Below are positions 61,375 through 64,000 of a DNA stretch of 64,000 nt, piece by piece. Position 1 is the stretch's first letter. Each line of letters opens with the position of its first letter. Both the position numbers and the translations under genes were made by a program. The notes under the pieces were generated by a model. That model made no database searches, was not told the DNA's origin, and saw only the letters and a list, made by a program, of their open reading frames with translations. This DNA comes from Luteolibacter yonseiensis (GTDB lineage: Bacteria; Verrucomicrobiota; Verrucomicrobiia; Verrucomicrobiales; Akkermansiaceae): positions 806,001 through 870,000 of the forward strand of contig NZ_JAENIK010000004.1 in the NCBI RefSeq assembly GCF_016595465.1. The letters run 5' to 3'.

Positions 61375-62936
61375 TGCGTCCCGCGCTTCTCACCATACTG
61401 CCCATGCTCGCCGCCGCCGTCCTCGTGATGGTCGGCGGCGAACGCATGGCCAGGCGTGAAGTCGAGACACGGACTCCCGCGGATCGCACCCGGCTGCTGG
61501 ATTTCGCGGATTCCTTCCGCCGGGAGCTGGTCCGCCTGGAGTCGCTTTATCTGGATCACATGGAGGATCTCGCCTACCGGAGCCCGTACGCGAAACAGGA
61601 AGATGCGACCGCCGCGGCTGCGGAAATTTCCGGCATCCGGTTGATCCGGGTCTTCCGGCAGAAGGGAAACGATCTGACCATCTCCCCTCCATTCAATCCC
61701 GGACGCCTTCCTGAGATCGAACTCGAAAAACGCAAACGGCCTTTTGATCCGGAAAACGCTGTCGTTCTGGGTGCGGCATTGCTGGAAAAAGACCTGCCAA
61801 AAAACGGCAGTTGGCTTGCCAGTCCGGTCCCCTCCCTGCAAGTCCACTGCCGCCAGCCGGAGCCGGGCGTGCTGGTCGCCTTCCTCATCGACATGGCCCA
61901 GGTCCGCGAGCGCGCGTCAGGTCATGTCGCATCTTGGTTGGAGGAGCCGCTCGCACCGTTGCGGGAAGCAGGGGAGCGGGTGCAGATCGAGCTGGCTGAC
62001 GGCCGCGCCCTCGCCAAGGTAGGCTCGGACCGTCATGGTCCGGCAGCCTCCATTATTCCGATCCGCACGCTGTTCGGAGATTGGCAGATCCGGACATGGG
62101 ACGGTCTTGTCGTCAGCAGAACGTACGACCCCGCCACTCTCGCGACTGCGGTGGTCCTCGCCATCGTGCTGCTGGCATCCGGCGGTGTTTTGTTCATCCA
62201 GCAGAAACGTGCGCTCAGGCTCGCCAGCGAACGCGTCTCCTTTGTCAACCGGGTGTCCCACGAACTCGGCACGCCGCTTACGAATCTCACGCTGAATCTC
62301 GACCTCGCCACGGAGGTCCTCACCTCCCGTCCCGCGGAGGCGCGCCGCCGGCTCGGCCTGGTGGCCGAGGAAATCGAGCGGTTGTCGCGTTTGGTCGCGA
62401 ACGTCCTGACCTTTTCCCGCCGCGAACGGGATACTTTGGAACTCAAGCCCGTCCGCTGCATGCCCGGGGAAATCATCGGGCGCACGCTGGAAAGTTTCCG
62501 CCCCGCGCTGGAACGGCGGGGAATCGTGATCGAAGCGCGGATTTCCGCTGACAATCCCGCGCTACTGGATGCCGATGCTCTCAGCCAGATCACCGGTAAC
62601 CTTCTCTCGAATGTCGAAAAATACGCAACCGCAGGCCGGTGGTTGGGGCTGGAGGCGGTTCAGGATGGAGGCTTGCTCACCCTTGAGGTGCGCGATCATG
62701 GGCCGGGCATCCCCGCCGTCTCCCGCCAGCGGATCTTCAAACCCTTCGAGCGCGTTCTCCAGACGACCAACGAAGGTGCCAGCGGCACCGGCCTGGGACT
62801 CGCCATCGGCCAAGACCTCGCCGGGCGAATGGGTGGTACGCTTGAACTAATGGAAACCGGGCAGGGCGCGGCTTTTCGCCTGAGAATCCCGGCTCCACCC
62901 GCCCTTGCCATTGTCACCGATACCGACGCCGCATGA
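61371..62936 (+). CDS. Sensor histidine kinase
   Basis: 521 aa. N-terminal membrane helix (LLTILPMLAAAVLVMVGG), periplasmic region of ~230 residues, second TM at about 258-278 (ATAVVLAIVLLASGGVLFIQ), phospho-acceptor His297 (RVSHELGTPLTN), N box NLLSNVEKYA, G boxes DHGPGIP and GTGLGLAIG. No HAMP domain is evident. Co-translated with the secretin-like protein and the regulator. Confidence 0.92.
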   Translation: MMRPALLTILPMLAAAVLVMVGGERMARREVETRTPADRTRLLDFADSFRRELVRLESLYLDHMEDLAYRSPYAKQEDATAAAAEISGIRLIRVFRQKGNDLTISPPFNPGRLPEIELEKRKRPFDPENAVVLGAALLEKDLPKNGSWLASPVPSLQVHCRQPEPGVLVAFLIDMAQVRERASGHVASWLEEPLAPLREAGERVQIELADGRALAKVGSDRHGPAASIIPIRTLFGDWQIRTWDGLVVSRTYDPATLATAVVLAIVLLASGGVLFIQQKRALRLASERVSFVNRVSHELGTPLTNLTLNLDLATEVLTSRPAEARRRLGLVAEEIERLSRLVANVLTFSRRERDTLELKPVRCMPGEIIGRTLESFRPALERRGIVIEARISADNPALLDADALSQITGNLLSNVEKYATAGRWLGLEAVQDGGLLTLEVRDHGPGIPAVSRQRIFKPFERVLQTTNEGASGTGLGLAIGQDLAGRMGGTLELMETGQGAAFRLRIPAPPALAIVTDTDAA

Positions 62937-63619
62937 AAATCCTCATCGCCGAAGACGATCCGCTCACGCTTGATGCCCTCGCAGCCTGCGTCGAGAGCGA
63001 TGGGTTCACCGCCCTGCGCGCGGCGGACGGACGCCAGGCGCTCGACCTCTGGAGATCGGACCGACCGGATCTGCTGTGTCTGGACATCATGATGCCGGGA
63101 GTGGACGGCTACGAGGTCTGCCGCCGGGTACGCGCCGGAAACCGTGACATTCCCATCCTGTTCCTTTCCGCGAAGAATCAGGAAATCGACGTGGTGGTCG
63201 GACTGGATCTCGGGGCCGATGATTTCATCCGCAAGCCCTTCACGCGCGCCGAGGTGATGGCCCGCATCCGTTCCGCCCTCCGCCGCATCGCACCACGGGA
63301 GGGGAAGGACGACTTCCAACTCGGTGATCTCCGCATCCGGCCACGTGCCATGATCGCCGAGAGGGATGGGAAATCCATCGAGCTCACACCGCGCGAGGTC
63401 ACCATGTTGCGTCTGCTCCACGACCATCGCGGTGACCCTGTCTCGCGCGACGCCTTCCTCGATACCTGCTGGGGCATCGATTATTTTCCGGACTCCCGCA
63501 CGCTCGACCAGCATGTCTTCCTCCTGAGGAAGAAGATCGAGCGGGATCCCGCGAATCCGGTGATCATCCAGACGGTGCGGTCGGCGGGATATCGGTGTGG
63601 TGCGGTCGTCCCGGGTTGA
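62933..63619 (+). CDS. OmpR-family response regulator
   Basis: 228 aa. Asp8-Asp9 pocket, phospho-acceptor Asp51 (LCLDIMMPG), Lys101 (IRKPF), C-terminal winged helix with LTPREVTMLRLLHDHRG and HVFLLRKKIE. ATGA overlap with the kinase gene. Targets unknown; autoregulation of the four-gene unit is plausible. Confidence 0.92.
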   Translation: MKILIAEDDPLTLDALAACVESDGFTALRAADGRQALDLWRSDRPDLLCLDIMMPGVDGYEVCRRVRAGNRDIPILFLSAKNQEIDVVVGLDLGADDFIRKPFTRAEVMARIRSALRRIAPREGKDDFQLGDLRIRPRAMIAERDGKSIELTPREVTMLRLLHDHRGDPVSRDAFLDTCWGIDYFPDSRTLDQHVFLLRKKIERDPANPVIIQTVRSAGYRCGAVVPG

Positions 63620-63681
63620 TCTCCTGCCACGACAAATGGTCTCGCCAGCGTGCCCTCCATTGTAATTGGGTATTGCCGGTC

Positions 63682-64000
63682 ATGAAGATCCTCCATCTTT
63701 CAGATCCGACGCACGGCTGGATCAACATCACCTTCGGAAAAGAGCCGGAGACCTATACGGTGACCGCTTCAGGCGTTCCAAACGATTGTCTCTTGGATTT
63801 GGCTGCGGCCACGATACGGATTGCGAAGGGATCGGTTTTCGAAACGGTTCGATTCTCACTCGAACCGGATTTCATGACCTGCCGGTTGCAGCGGGAATCT
63901 GATTCGATCCGTATCGTCATCATGAGCCCGGATCATGTTGCTCCTGTTTTCGAGGCGGCGTTTTCTCTCCAGGCGTTTACGCGCAGACTCCGGTTTGAGT
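63682..64000 (+). CDS. Partial hypothetical protein at right edge
   Basis: ATG 63682 (MKILHLSDPTHGWINITFGK) opens a frame of at least 106 codons without a stop before the window ends. Beta-rich sequence, no signal peptide, no family recognised from this fragment. Confidence 0.55.
   Translation, partial: MKILHLSDPTHGWINITFGKEPETYTVTASGVPNDCLLDLAAATIRIAKGSVFETVRFSLEPDFMTCRLQRESDSIRIVIMSPDHVAPVFEAAFSLQAFTRRLRFE

Overview
The window reads as a high-GC Gram-negative chromosome, most likely a Verrucomicrobiota bacterium (Luteolibacter/Haloferula-like). This is inferred from lpxK, TolC/MacAB-type efflux, weak Shine-Dalgarno sequences, a polysaccharide-degradation gene pair and a Ycf46/DUF1257/DUF2997 cluster; no rRNA is present to prove it. 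Genes are dense and many neighbours share 4-nt ATGA stop/start overlaps, so operons are long.

Layout. 1-2909: GH2 beta-galactosidase (cut by the window edge) plus an SGNH/rhamnogalacturonan-acetylesterase-like enzyme. 3051-7537: lipoprotein, ADP-ribosylglycohydrolase coupled to a disulfide oxidoreductase, and ilvC with a terminator. 7640-14472: a nearly continuous gene string (ECF sigma factor, short partner, radical SAM enzyme, 62-aa peptide, Ycf46-type AAA ATPase, DUF1257, DUF2997, membrane protein, TPR protein, PilT). 14562-20169: envelope genes (L,D-transpeptidase, cytochrome b562-like protein, PBP1C, YugP-like protease, LpxK). 20272-27128: outer-membrane factor, MacA, MacB ATPase, MacB permease, then a response regulator and histidine kinase. 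27154-32352: YhaM-like nuclease, VapBC-type toxin-antitoxin, M3 peptidase and a CLC of the fluoride-antiporter type. 32406-32477: tRNA-Arg(CCT).

32434-47366 is an integrated element. It is bounded by a perfect 52-bp direct repeat of the tRNA 3' half, with a tyrosine integrase next to the right end. It carries AlpA-like DNA-binding proteins, a RepA-like helicase in a six-gene overlapping operon, and a Nu1-like small terminase. I see no large terminase, portal, capsid or tail gene, which is the layout of a phage satellite (PICI-like) rather than a prophage. Its left part holds an orphan DNA methyltransferase, a TIR-domain protein and several unknown genes, separated by clusters of short perfect hairpins, several with the loop AATC.

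47498-51568: small hypothetical protein, EamA/RhtA exporter, AlkB and an M13 peptidase. 51877-56220: one compositionally foreign 1447-aa gene, wedged between the M13 peptidase and pnp. It has an N-terminal NACHT/STAND-type P-loop NTPase, about 900 residues of unassigned helical sequence and a C-terminal PD-(D/E)xK nuclease-like motif. It is the best candidate in the window for an undescribed defence system. Its 3' end overlaps the pnp terminator hairpin. 56276-58893: pnp and rpsO. 59044-59703: intradiol dioxygenase. 59889-63619: tandem paralogous secreted secretin-like proteins coupled to a histidine kinase/response regulator pair. An unfinished gene runs off the right edge.
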